Shown piece by piece: positions 12,989 through 50,000 of a DNA stretch of 64,000 nt. Position numbers and translations under genes: made by a program. The notes under the pieces are model-generated. The model did not search any database, was not told the origin of the DNA, and was given only the letters and a program-made list of their open reading frames with translations. Positions within the stretch are counted from its first letter, which is position 1; every line of letters starts with the position of its first letter. The stretch is from positions 4,882,001-4,946,000 of the forward strand of contig JBBMOA010000022.1 in the NCBI GenBank assembly GCA_037954235.1, in the 5' to 3' direction. This DNA comes from Aulostomus chinensis. Taxonomy: Eukaryota; Chordata; Actinopteri; Syngnathiformes; Aulostomidae.

Positions 12989-13020
12989 TGTGTGTGTGGA
13001 TGGGTGGGTGTGCGCGCGTG
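12906..13020. repeat. Compound (GT)n microsatellite, about 115 bp
   Basis: Long GT tract interrupted by GAGA, GCGC and GGATGGGTGGGT variants. Confidence 0.95.
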
Positions 13021-13324
13021 CTCACTGAGGCATCTTGTTGATGGAGCAGTTTCAAATTAATCTACAATGTCATTAGTCATTAAAATTCACCTTTAGCTTG
13101 ATCAGAGAAAACAAAAGTTTAAAAAAACTGTTTCATGATGCAAAAAGAGCTGAAACCATATTGCAAGACCGTCAAGATAATCATTACCAAGCAGATATCC
13201 TAAAAACCCTTCAAAAATAGCAAACCACAAGAGCACAATATCGACATTTAGCAGTTCTACTTGGCTCCATAGTCGATGCTTTTTGTCGTCAGTGCCAAGA
13301 TGCAGTACAGCAACTAAATGCATA

Positions 13325-13388
13325 TTGCATATCTATCTATCTATATATTTATAGATATAGATATATAGATAGATATAGCTATAGATAC
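13325..13388. repeat. TATCTA / TAGATA self-complementary repeat
   Basis: The left half is built of ATCT units and the right half of AGAT units around an AT-rich centre. The tract is therefore close to an inverted repeat and could fold as a long hairpin. Confidence 0.8.
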
Positions 13389-13978
13389 CAGTGGGCAAGA
13401 GTCATGAAAAGTGATGCTTATAAAGGCTTCCTGTTGGAATTTTACTTATTAAGCTCAGACTCCCTACAAACTCTGTGTACTACTGACCTCTACCTCTTGC
13501 ATGTGGTACATAGAATACTTCATACAAATAGAAAACCACAATCCAAAGCCCTTTTGTCGTTCTATTGGATAGTCTCAATAAGATGACATTTTGCGTTCTT
13601 TGATAGGATAATTAATCTATAAAGTGGGAGAAACATTCATAAAAGACATGATTATGAAGCCTTTTTAACAATTCAGTTGGAGCAGCCTCTCTGCTTTTGT
13701 GAATGCCTTTCGCCATCTAGCGTCCATCACCTAATATTACACCTAAAGGAGTAAAAGCACTATATATTTGCCCATGAATGCCATATAAATTAAAACACTT
13801 GGAGAAAAAAAAGCTTCTCCATAGGTTATTGCAATATTAAAAATTTGAAAGCCATTATTTTCATTTCGGCTCAGCTGTGAATTAGTGGATGAGGAACACT
13901 TGTCAGCCTGAGTGGTTTAGCTACGGCCGTATTTACTGTTACACCACAACGTCAGCTGTCAAAAAAAAAAAAAAAAAG

Positions 13979-38701
<24,723 letters not shown>

Positions 38702-39150
38702 CACCACAACACTGACACGAGTGTGGCTCTCACATGCGGAGGGACACTTGGACTGAGGGCCACAGGCCTGACTGGGCCACCGAGGCCACAGCTGCTTGCT
38801 GGCAAGCTATTCATCCCCTTGACAGCCACTTAAGTCTTGGGTCAGTCGACGGACACCACCACAGCCGGCGTGCCCCCCAGTGTGTGTGCCTGCCGCTTAA
38901 CAGTTCTGACCATGACCTTCCGGGGGGGGGGGTCAGTTTACTGAGACACATCCAGAGTCGGAGGGCTGCTGGAGACATATTCAGATCACGTAATTGGACC
39001 AATTATCCCAGTAAACACTTGCTGTATTCCCTTCAGTTGCAAGTCAGGAAACTTGTTCACGCCGTCCCCCGTGGGTGCTAAAGACGCTATTAATCACAGC
39101 ATTCATCCTGTTTGTGTTTGTGACCAATAAATTCAAGGATTTTGTATTCA
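38702..39150 (+). other. elp2: elp2 3' UTR (probable extent)
   Basis: Non-coding sequence between the TAG stop and just past the first canonical poly(A) signal. It includes a G-run of about 10 at 38923. Confidence 0.6.
39126..39131 (+). terminator. elp2: elp2 poly(A) signal AATAAA
   Basis: First canonical AATAAA downstream of the stop codon (425 bp after it), followed by GT-rich sequence (TTTTGTATTC, TTTGGTCTG). Confidence 0.65.
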
Positions 39151-39984
39151 CAAGCTGATTTGGTCTGAATGAACCGTTGAATACTTAAAACTCACAGGAT
39201 TCCTGGCATCTGTGTGGTGAATTAACAACTACAAAACTGAGTGCAGCTGAAAAAATGAAAGAGCGAGCTGGGAGACAGCAGTGGTGAGTCAACCAACAAA
39301 TAAATGTGCGCTAAACTACGCTGCGAGTTTATGATAACTAATGGCTAACGACAACAAAAGTGTACAAAAATGACCCTCAAGCGCCTCATCCAGGATAATC
39401 CATGTCTAATTCATCCAGCCTTATGCTTCGTCATTATAATATCTGGATTGAAAATGAAGAACTACAACGGGCCATAAATGCAGCGCGTTCACCGGCCCCA
39501 GTAGCAGCTCACAGCTGAGTGACCAACAGTGAGTGTGTGCTGTTGCAGTTGACTGGGAGGGTTAAGATTCTTGTCAGTACATTGCTGAGCCGCTACGCAT
39601 CAGACACTAAATTATGAGTTCAAAACGATTCCTTCATTCGTTTCCGCCCAAACCCTATAAAGCTTTGTGCCTACATTATAATTCTTTATGGTCTTAATGT
39701 CTTCTGACACGTGAGAGCTGCTACAAATGGAAGACGTAACAGAATGAAGCCGTACAGAAACAGACGGTGGTGCTTCAGATTGAAGGTTCCAGCTGCTTTT
39801 GGCGTGGGACCTTTATCAGAGTCCTCAAGGACGGACGACATCCATGTCTGGGATTTACTGTGGGCTCAGCCGAGTGTGTTATATGTCAGCCATAAATTGA
39901 TCTGTAGGAGAATGTAACTGCTGGCCATAACTCTGCCTCTAATCGCATATCCTGGTATGTATGGAGGCATCAGTCAACCTCGGC

Positions 39985-40027
<43 letters not shown>

Positions 40028-41099
40028 GCACTCACACATAACTTAAACACCCTCCTCCAGGAAATGTCTGTTTTTCAAACAGTGAAATGAGGATTTGGGG
40101 ACATTGCAGCCATACATCAGTGGATCATCTGTGTCATATACAGCATAATTATTGAATTATCATCACTGATGTTTCAGATTAAACGCGAATCTGACCTTTC
40201 ATCACCTCATCTGTGTCTCAGCTCCTGGCTCTGACTAGCATACTAATACGTAAGGTAAACGCTCCTGTCCTCCCCTACACGTCCTTGACCGCTCATCTTG
40301 ATCAGATTTGATTGCCATAATGGTGGGCTGAGGAGGGATTAGAAGTCGCATCGGAAAATCCTTGAATGCTGCGGATTATTGAGTAAAATGGTGTCCAGTG
40401 GTGCAGGTAATAAACCGCTAACAAAGGTTCTTGAGACACCGGTGCAGAATGAATGCAGTTTATCATCCTGAGTGTTCTGCTTGTGTGTCGGTTCTCTCAG
40501 GTGAGCGGCTGCAGACTTTAATGGAAATTAAGAGCTTCTTTCTTCTGCATGAGAATGAGGACATTTCAGCTTTTGTCAGAGACAAATTGCCAACAAGGAT
40601 GAAGACGTGGCCTGTGTCTGAAATGTGTTTAATGGAAAGATTGTTGTTCATTGTTAGTGCGCTGCTGACTGAGTATTTACAGTGTGGAGAATGAGTCACA
40701 CATCAGTGTACGTTATCAAAAAGACCTCATTAATTCTCATCCAGAACAAAGAAACTGATGTGAAATCACTGCTGGAGTGTAGTTTTAGAATGAGACTTTT
40801 GTATTCTGGAGGGGAAAAAAAGTCACACTCATGTCAGTTATCTGAATCAATCAAAGCCCTGAACTTTATTTGACGGCAAATTAAAAAAATGTGAATAAAA
40901 CACTTCAATCACTGTGTGTTCACGAAGGGGCCTGCGACGATGTCAAAGCCTGAGAGCCAGCATCTCTCACGGTGGCGTGTCCAGGCCCTTGTTAACGCCA
41001 CGGTGAGCGATGACGTGGACTAGCGGCGACGTGGAATCATCATAAATAATGAACCACAGAGCGTGAAAATCTCTTTCAGCTCCAGGCTAAATCCACGTG

Positions 41100-41200
41100 G
41101 CCGTCTCTGATGCAGGAGGGAGAGCATCTGCGAGCTCAAGATTTGTGAGTGAGTTCTTGAAAGGCAAAAAACACTTTTTGGGTTAAATATCATTTTAAGT
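41100..41200 (-). repeat. Dispersed repeat copy (ATACTTCACCC family), partial
   Basis: In reverse it reads TTTTTTGCCTTTCAAG, CTTGAGCTCGCAGA, CTCCTGCATCAGAG, the same order as the copies at 31.3 and 42.7 kb. Confidence 0.55.
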
Positions 41201-42663
41201 CATTTCACAAAGAATTCTAGCACTGCGCCACTCAAAATGGTTGATATATTTGCTTTGCAGCGTTAGCACCAGTGCATCTAAATGTGCACGTGTGCTCAGC
41301 AGAGACATTGTGGTGCAAAGTCGTGAACAAGCCTTCATTTATGTAAGGGAGGATACATGGACGCTTCCCTTCCACTGACACCAGGTCAACTTAATCAACC
41401 CGCCTTCCATTTGCACAGCGTGATCCCACTGAGATGAGAGAGAAGGTCATGCAGAATGTACGTATACACACACACACACTGCCGAGGCTGCTTGGTGAAA
41501 TCTGGGGTTATCTTTGAATCAGTAAGCAGCGGCAGCAGCAACACGCCGGATTTGAAACCTTAGAAGTTCTTTGATTTCCTGCTGGGTTGTGCGAACAATT
41601 ACAGCCATCACATCAGTCGTCCCTCCCATTCTTACCAAGTATTTGTTTGTGAATTAGAGGAAAATATTGACAACAAAAACAGAAATATGCAATTAGAGGG
41701 AAGCTGCGGAAAATTGCACGTTAAAGTGCCTCTCATGTTGTGCAGTGTTTGAAGGTTCTGATTCTCATCAACAATATATGTGAACCAAGACAAGATAAAA
41801 CAACAACAGCAGCAGGTAGAGTAGGCATGATTATTAGATTATTGGCAGTCATCAGTTATGCTAATGAGTCACACTCTCCAAAGGTAACCAGTTAATCCAG
41901 TGGTCCTCAGTGTTACACTGTCAACGGTCTACATAATCCAGCCCCAGTCCAGCGATTTGTAATGGTTTAATTAGCATAGTATTTAGCCTCTGTATGTGGT
42001 AGCTTGCCATGGCAAAAAAAACAAAACAAAACCCATTATGGCACTTTGTACAATTTTAAATAAATAAAGTTAAAGCCTTTTTGTCCTCGCAACAAAATGC
42101 TGTTTGAAATCTCTCCAAATGCGATTTCACGACCCTGCCAGGTTCTGCGTGTCGTGTTTTGAACAGAAGATTCGGTGACTCCCAACCAGCTGCTTCTCCA
42201 TGAAAGACACAGTTTGCAGCCGCGTCTAGCATCCACATGCTAAATATTTGAAAGCGAAGCGTGGGAGGAGGCAAATCTCTGAAAACAGAACATGTGAGCA
42301 CACATATAAATGACACACAAGCACAGACGCAAACGGATGATGGCAGCACCAGGAACACGCTACACGCTCATCCCTTCTATCCTGTTTGCCACTGGGTTCC
42401 TCCAAACACTTCAATTATTTATTGAGCGCAACATACAAGACCTTCATTACAAATTTATTATTCCTTGGCAGTTCTGTGTGTGTGTGAGGGCAGCAAACTG
42501 CTCACCCACTGTGTGTGCCTTTTGGTATGCCAATTAAAAAGCTTAACATTGACCGGCTGCTGTGTCACATGGGTGTGTGTCTCCATTTTTAGTCTTCTTC
42601 CAGTGGAAGTGAGAGAGCAACTTTTGTGGTATTTCCTAGAAGCCGTAAAACTGAGCTCATTAG

Positions 42664-42790
42664 AGTGATACTTCATCCGAAAATGTTTATTGTGCCTTTG
42701 AAGTCCTCACAAATTTTCTTGAGCTTCACAGACATTTTTTTCCCCATTCCTGCATCACCTCTTTGTGAGTCCAGAACGCAGAAAGAGACA
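42664..42790 (+). repeat. Dispersed repeat copy (ATACTTCACCC family)
   Basis: Starts GTGATACTTCATCC, then TGCCTTTGAAGTCCTCAC, CTTGAGCTTCACAGACATTT and CCTGCATCACCTC. Aligns block by block with 58868-58990. Confidence 0.6.
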
Positions 42791-43279
42791 GAGATGTACA
42801 TTAACCAACAACCGACTTAGCGCCACCATAAACGAGTGAGTCCAGTATTTCGCCAGGCTAGGCTCGCTGGCCAGGTTTAATTAGCATAGTATCGTGTCAG
42901 TTCAATGACCCTGGAAACTCCAGGGCAGACCTTCAGATGTTTCGGCAGTTTGTTCAGTGGCTTTGATTTGGTCTGCAGCCACGCTAGACTAGGCTAGCTG
43001 TGCTAAGCTAGCTAGCTGACCATGCTCTCTTTTCAAGTCCGTGTTCTTGATTTATTGTCTAAATTCAGGCGTGCGTCAAAGCCACAGTATATTAGTCAGG
43101 CAGTCTGCCATCAGAAATCCAAAAGCAGTTGGGAAAATAACCAAAAGCTGGGAGCCACAAATCTGAGACCCGCATTAACACAGCGACCCGAACTTGTGAG
43201 GTGCTGTCGCGTTTGACGTTTTAGTTGTAAAATCATTTCTCATCGATGGAGTCCCTAAATCAACATTAAATATGCCATC

Positions 43280-43652
43280 ACTCAATAGTCATCAAAGATT
43301 TATTGCAGATGAAACAAACATAGCGTTGTTTTCAGTCTCACTTTATTAACGATGATGTGAAAAGTAAAGGCTGTCCATAACATTCAGACAATAAATGAAG
43401 AATGTTATTATTCAAATCCTCTCATAACAACTAATGGCTCCAAAAATGTTCAGGTGTTCCAAGTGTGATACTTATTTTATACAACTTTTTCATATCTATA
43501 CCTCATCTGTACATAACAAAGTTACAGATACTGTAAATAAAAACAAAACAAAAAAACGACTTCCAAGTATCCTTGTGGCGCATGTGAATTATTTCCTACG
43601 TAAAAATGAGAATGTACTAAAGATCTTTTACATATACATATTTTATATTTTC

Positions 43653-43693
<41 letters not shown>

Positions 43694-46600
43694 TCTCCAC
43701 TCTCTTAACAGAAAACAGGTTATTGCCCCTCTAGAACGTGTTGCATGTAACATAGGTTTGGTTACTGTTTTAATCTCTTTATTGAACTGAACCTCATGTG
43801 AAACCACATATCAAACTGACAAAACAGTAACAATATGAACCTGCATGTTTTTCCATTGACATTATATTAGTTTTGAATATGTTTCGTGTTCAACCCTGAT
43901 GATGACACATACAAAGATATATCTATATGTCACTTTGATTCTGAAACGTAAAAATACCTGCGGCAAATACGAACCATCAGAATGACGTTAGTTATTACAG
44001 GAAATAATGAGCCCTTGACCTACTACAATTGCATTTGAACAAATTCTCATCAGTGTTGAAAAAAAGAAGAAGAAGAAGACTGAAATCAGGGCACATTTGA
44101 AAAAAAGAAAAGAATAAAGAATAAAGGACAATACCTGATGATCTGCATTTGGCATTTCTGGATGGATTAAACAAAAAAGTCATTTTGTTATTTGGTTAAC
44201 GCCAGGATGTTATTAGGATTAATTGTTTGCTACTACCTTCACTTTATTGCCCTCAGTGAATACCTGCTAAACCAGTTGATATGACGTTTGAGTTAGTCCA
44301 CTGAGAATCTTGGCTTTGACACGTGTGAGCTGATCGACGGGTAAAAAGTATTAAATCCAATAAGGGCGAATACATAAAATCAAATTGCAGGTGAGAATAT
44401 GTAATAACAGAGTGGATTTGTCATGACAGTTGCAAAAACAGAGGTAACTCTGTGAATTATACATTTTATTTCATGCCATCTTGAGAAAGCCAAAAACCAA
44501 ATATTCCATACATGGACACCATCATCAAGGTATCAGCAAATTGTACACAATCACATATAATGTAATATATAAAATGTGCGGTTGGTTTGTCTTCTCCTGA
44601 AGGAAGAACCAACCCTCTGACAAAGTCTCTCACTCACTTCGACAAGTGACTGTGATTCTCTGGTTGGCGAAGGTGCGGGAGAAGCTGTGATTGTTTGGAG
44701 GTCTGTGCTCGAGGGAGGGAGGGAGGGAGGGAGGGAGGGAGGGAGGAGGGGAAGGAAGGAAGGGGATACGGGCTGAAAGGGGAGGAGCTCTCACAGGAAG
44801 TCACCATGATATGTCCGATAGAAGGTGGATCTCCAGCAGCTCCGACTCCTTCAGTATTTATGATCAGACACCAGCTTGCAAAGGGAATCCAGTCCAGCTG
44901 AGGTGGAGCTGGTAAGTTCTCCCACACTGTCCCATGCATTGAGGCATTGAATTGAAATAAATCTATGACACGCACAATTTACAGATGTGTGGCCAATGTT
45001 GTGGTTTGCTGGGTCAGCGCCATTATCACCCGATTATGTTCTGTGGGTCCGGCAGGCTACAATATAAGACAACAGGCACAGCGCTCAACAAACGCCTTAA
45101 AAACTAAAAACCAAGACACCAATGGTGAAACATATGCTGAGAACAAACCGTCTCACACTTGATAAAACGTCCTTCTTTGTCCGGAGTCCCTGTTTGCGTT
45201 TCTCCTGCATCAGGACAGTTTTACCTTAAAAAAAAAGAAGAAGAAAAGAAAAGAAAGACGACACTGTGTCGATGACCGTTTTGCTCAGTGCAGCCCTCTT
45301 GGGCCAAGTTCTACGGCACTGAATTACATTTCCATAGCAACTGAGGTATGTTCACTGTTGCTAAGTGTGAAGTGATTTTTCATGACACTCAATATTATCT
45401 GTGAAAGAAAGCCCTGTGTCTGTGCTTTATGCTCTATCACCGTGACCAGCAGTGGTGTCGTCACCCTCGAGCATTCGAACTTGAGGCTCCCGTGCCTTCA
45501 TTACAGCTCATGGAAATTCAGGTCGTTTCACACGGACCTACATCCTTTCCACCATCGCCTCTTGAGTTGGATTTCTTTTGTATTTCTTGTCGCCATCAAC
45601 ATGAACCCCCGTTGCCCCAAAACTGTGCTGGTTAGCTGTGAGGGCTTGATCAGATAGACATCTTAACAGTCGATGGAGACCACTATGTGGGGATCAATAT
45701 GATCAGGCCTGTCACTTATGCCTTGTCTGAAAAGCACCAGAACTCCTAAGGTGCTCTCTGGTGTTTTAAGTGTATATCTGGATGTGTGCATTTCTTGGCA
45801 TATAACACACATAAAAGACAACTGTGGATCACTCTTGTGGTGTCTTTTAGCTCTATTTTCTAAGATATGCAGCCTTGGAGACGTGTTAAAAAGGCATAGC
45901 ATCAATATTCTGTGTAACATGCTTTCTGAGGACATATTAAGCAAGTTGTAAAATATAATAGGCCTATGCAAAGTCTGATGAAAAACCAGTGGTGCAAATT
46001 TAGCAAAGTGGAAAAAAGGAGCCATATGCATGTTACTCTAGGAATGGGCCTCTGGAGCTTTTCCACAGACTGAATCTTACTATGCTGTCCATGAGCGAAT
46101 GTATTAACACTCTGCATTGGCGCAGTGGTTGCAGGAACCAATATCTCTTTCATACACATAAGTATAATTATTTGTAGGATTCTATGTGCTTTAAGCTTTC
46201 ATTTTCATGACCACCTGTCCCAGTTACAAGCTCCCCACTTAGAACCCTTTTAATGGTCCATTCACAGCATTTACAAAGCTTACAGTACATCAAACTCAGA
46301 AATTATGATATTTACACGTCGGGAAGGGTACAGGGAGTCAATTGGATGAATCTTTTTGTTGGGTTCTGTATGTTCCAAACTGGTATCCAGTCACCGAAGC
46401 AGTGAAATATTCAAGTTAGATGACGAGCTCAGACGTAGCCGCGCGCACGTACAAACAACAGATAAGGAACAGAAACAGACAATCCTCTCTGAAGCGGATA
46501 AGGCTACAGGTCAGGTCAGAGCTGGTCCACTGCTGCTCTGTTACTGGGGCGTCAGTGTGTGTTGTGCATGTGTGTTTGCTTGATAGTTGACTATGCATAC

Positions 46601-46916
46601 GTGTATATGCCTAGGCAAGGGGAGCAGATGAACAAGGAGACATTGCTGTGAATCATGGGAGTTTGTAAGGGTCATCCAGTGGACACTCTGTCTCCTCCCA
46701 CCCCCTCCTAACTGAGGGTTTCAGTTCTCAGGAGAGGCTGGGGTGAAGAGGTACGAAGAGTGACACCCTGCCCAACTCACTCTCTTCTCCCCCTGTCCTC
46801 CTTGTTCTGAGACAAAATACGCACATACGCTGATGATATCAGTCTATTTGTTGTAGAAAAAGAACCATTTATGTCTCCTCTGCAAAGAGCCAGGTGGGGG
46901 GGGGGGTGAATGAAGC
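43280..46916 (-). other. gabbr2: Probable gabbr2 3' UTR and downstream sequence
   Basis: AT-rich non-coding sequence following the gabbr2 stop. Canonical poly(A) signals in the minus sense (plus-strand TTTATT) occur at 44465-44470, 44243-44248, 43342-43347 and 43299-43304. I cannot tell which is used. It also contains an (AT)n tract near 43657-43692 and a (GGGA)n tract at 44711-44763. Confidence 0.35.
44711..44763. repeat. (GGGA)n tetranucleotide repeat
   Basis: About ten GGGA units and then GGAA variants. Purine on one strand throughout. Confidence 0.9.
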
Positions 46917-47082
46917 TCACAGGCCAGAGACCATTACACGGTAGGAGGGGGGCATGTGTCTGTGCCGCGGGCTGGAACCAGGGCTGCCGTTGGGGCTGGT
47001 GCAGCTGGCATCAACCCCTCCTATGGAAGGTAAGTAGGCATGGTGCAAAATCGGAAGCTGCAAGGACAGTCGACGCTGTATG
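46917..47082 (-). CDS. gabbr2: gabbr2 last coding exon
   Basis: Encodes IQRRLSLQLPILHHAYLPSI, GGVDASC, then SPRHRHMPPSYRVMVSGL and a TGA stop. RRLS is the PKA-type phosphorylation motif known at Ser892 in the rat protein. The acceptor is CTTTCTGCAG. Confidence 0.95.
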
Positions 47083-50000
47083 CTGCAGAAAGACAGAGAG
47101 GGAATTTTAGGCTGTAAGAATCAGTGGAATGTACATTCATTTACTCAAGCAAAGTATTTTTACTATGCATTTCAAAACTGCAGTTATGCCACCACCATTC
47201 TATTCTATGGCCTCGGTTCAGCCATGTGATGACTAAGAAAGGGTACAAGTGGACCTCTGAGATATCAAAAACATAGCGATCTCCCAAGATTGTGGTGCCC
47301 AATTCATTCAGAAATATCTCAACAATGCAGTTGAAGTTAAGAAGCTAACCTCTCCGCCTCACATACTTATCTTTAATCTGACATAAAAATCTGACAACCC
47401 TGCAACACTGGAAAAGAAAACAAATAATATATCTTACATACACAATTTGAGATAAAAAAAAGCATGTAATGTTATTGTTGTTGTTGTTATTCATGGCATG
47501 TAGAATTAGTATGGCAACTGGCCTTGCTCCCTTAAATTATCAATACTTCCCCCTTCTTTCATTTGTCAGACTGCTGCCATTGTTGCCATTGCAGTGAGCT
47601 GAAGGTGGTGGTTGCTGATCATGAACAGACATGGAGAGGGAGAAGCAGGGAGAGCAGCGGCAGCAAAAACCTCCATAGGGCACAAAACAGAGTCAACAAT
47701 GATGACAGGAGCAGTGACATTGACAGAGCATGCAGAGGTGGAAGTGGGTTAGGAGACCGGATGCAGAGGAAGCAAGGTGGGTGGGGCACACTGAGGCAGC
47801 TTCAACCAGGCGCCTTGAAGGACATCTGACCGTGTGGAAGTCAGTCAGCTGAACCATTTGAATTCAAGGAGGAAGGAGATAAGTGGTGCACCAGCTGAAA
47901 TGGGCTGGTGTGGCACAGCTGATCATAAGCGGATTTTGGGTTTGATCAAAACCATTTAGACAAGTCTTGCTGCTTGGCGGCCATCTCTGTAATGCCTCTA
48001 GGCACCAGGGCATAAAACCTGCACACAGAAGATCATCAGTCAAATTTAATAAAAGCTGCTTAAAAAGTCTGGTGACTTTGACTTGAAATAAGGTGACGAT
48101 ACTTCAACTTTGCAGTTTTCCCAACACCAGAGGGCGGCATAGCTTGGAAGTAAGGTGGTTGTATGGTAACTGAAACGCTGCTTGTTTGACCCCTCAGACT
48201 GTATAGTAAAGCGCAAGTTGCTCCTGATGAGTAGGCTGGCACCTTGCATGGTAGCGTCCACCATCAGTGTGTCTGTGTGTGTGAGAATCCGGCTTAAATG
48301 TGAAGCGTTTTAAGTCCAGCTAAGGAAGAAACGTGCAATAAGCACAGTCCACTTACCAGCTGTTGTGCATGTTTGGCTGTTTGAGGGTGTTTTACATCCA
48401 CCATCTCTGCTGTTACACATTTTATATAAGTCACATTTTCATATTGTGTCTGGTGTTATTCAACCAAACCCCAGAAGTGGCACGTGCCTGCATAGTTGAC
48501 TAGATTAGCCAAGACGTTTTGGCAAAACTCGACAGAAAAACTGCACGAGAAAAGAGAGAAAGTGAAGTTCATCCCTGCCCCCAGCTAATTTTTCTAATTG
48601 TTTTTGTTGTATTCTTCAGCTCCTTCCTTCCTAAACCCCTAATCCACCGTACCCTCCAGCTTCGGGGATCAGCTGACTAAAAGAACATTTCATGCTTCCG
48701 CCTGGTGTGACAGTTCACACCCCACCTCGCCAGTGCAAGTGCCAGAGCCAGCCGTTTGCAAGAAAATTACATAACCAAATGACAGTTATGTAAAAAATGT
48801 AGCTGGGGGAATGAAATTTAACGATGGACCTGAGAAAAGCTCTTGTGTTTTTTGGTGAACTTTAACAGTCCTCAGGCCTGCAGTTCTTCTTACCTGTTTG
48901 AGATGGTGATAAATGATTCGTGTTTTGTGAGGAGGAGTTTTATCCATCGGGTATTACACGCAGTACTCTTAGCAGTTAACATGCACCTGCAACTTTGCAT
49001 TCGTCACAAAGTGGCACCACTCTTCCTGCCATATCCTCGTCATACCTCTTTTTTTTAAACTTATTTAGATTTGTCTCCTCTTTCTCTTCTCTTTCTCTCT
49101 TGCTACCTATTTATCTCCCTTCCCTCCATGTGATCAAACATTTATGTGGCATGGGAATAGCTCCGAGTGTTCCTTTACTTCTGTTCTCCTCCCTGTCTAT
49201 TTTCAGAGCTGCTTCCAATGCGAGCTGTAAATCACTGGTTACATAAGCCTCTGAGTCTCTACCTCTTTCTTTCTCTCCTCCTTATCTCTGTCTACCTTTC
49301 CTATCTCAAAATCCTTCTCTCTTAATTCATCTTCTCTCATTGACGACCCTCTCCTCAATATTTTACCCCTTCTTCCTCCATCTGTCCCTCTTCTTTCTGC
49401 ATTCTTGTCCCGGTTCTAGTTAAACGTGTGTGGGAGGCAGGGCTCTAAATGATGCATGAAGTGTCCCCCCATTGACGAAGTCGACATTCCTCAGTGTTGC
49501 TTCCTTATGAATAATTAGTGACTGTAGCTCTGCATTTGTCGCTTTAGTGTTTGGAGCATCTGAGAGCATCTTCTTTGCAAGTTAGGACAACAGATCAATG
49601 GCTTGTGTGTACATGCACACGTGTCTGCAGGTTTGACCGTGAACACACATGCTACACCAAGTCCAGCATGTTGCACACACTTCACGTATGTTGATGCGTG
49701 TGGGTGAGAAAAGTATAGGGCTGGTCCATGCTTTTGCAAGGCTCTGTTGCCAGAGCAACCGTCTGAGAGCTGCTGCTGGTGTTTGCGATATGTGTGACGT
49801 GAAGTCTGATGAGAAAGCTGACAAGACAAAGGGGCGGGCGTAAAGGTTGTGAAGAAATAGGGGAGCTCACTGTTCGGGGGAGTTTATATCCTCCAAGGGA
49901 CCTCTGTTTATTCTGGACGGATCCATGGAGCCCCACTGGCCCTGCGGCTTCTGTTCCAGGTGGTTCTTCAGTATTGTTTTCTCTCCATCTGCATGGAAAC

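Larger units (their letters stand above)
7421..13974. other. Intergenic region between divergent ctnnal1 and elp2
   Basis: No exon of a recognisable protein was found on either strand. The stretch contains a member of the ATACTTCACCC repeat family near 7470, two tandem copies of a GGTCAAAGGTCA-bearing repeat (7730-8045), CA/GT microsatellites at 8482-8510, 8600-8645 and 12906-13020, and a TATCTA/TAGATA tract at 13325-13388. Some of it must hold the elp2 promoter, but no TATA box can be assigned with confidence. Confidence 0.6.
39151..43279. other. Intergenic region between convergent elp2 and gabbr2
   Basis: No gene was recognised. It contains a CA/CG microsatellite at 39986-40030 and two copies of the ATACTTCACCC repeat family (about 41100-41200 and 42664-42790). 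A cluster of GCTAGC palindromes (about 42860-43020) is probably part of the same repeat. Confidence 0.6.

Noticed and set aside
44634..44975. Minus-strand frame as a possible gabbr2 exon
   Set aside because: Its Pro/Leu-rich part is a GGGA repeat read in reverse, and the true gabbr2 C-terminus with stop was found at 46917.
46910..47110. Plus-strand open frame
   Set aside because: Antisense shadow of the last gabbr2 coding exon, which continues to the conserved SGL end.
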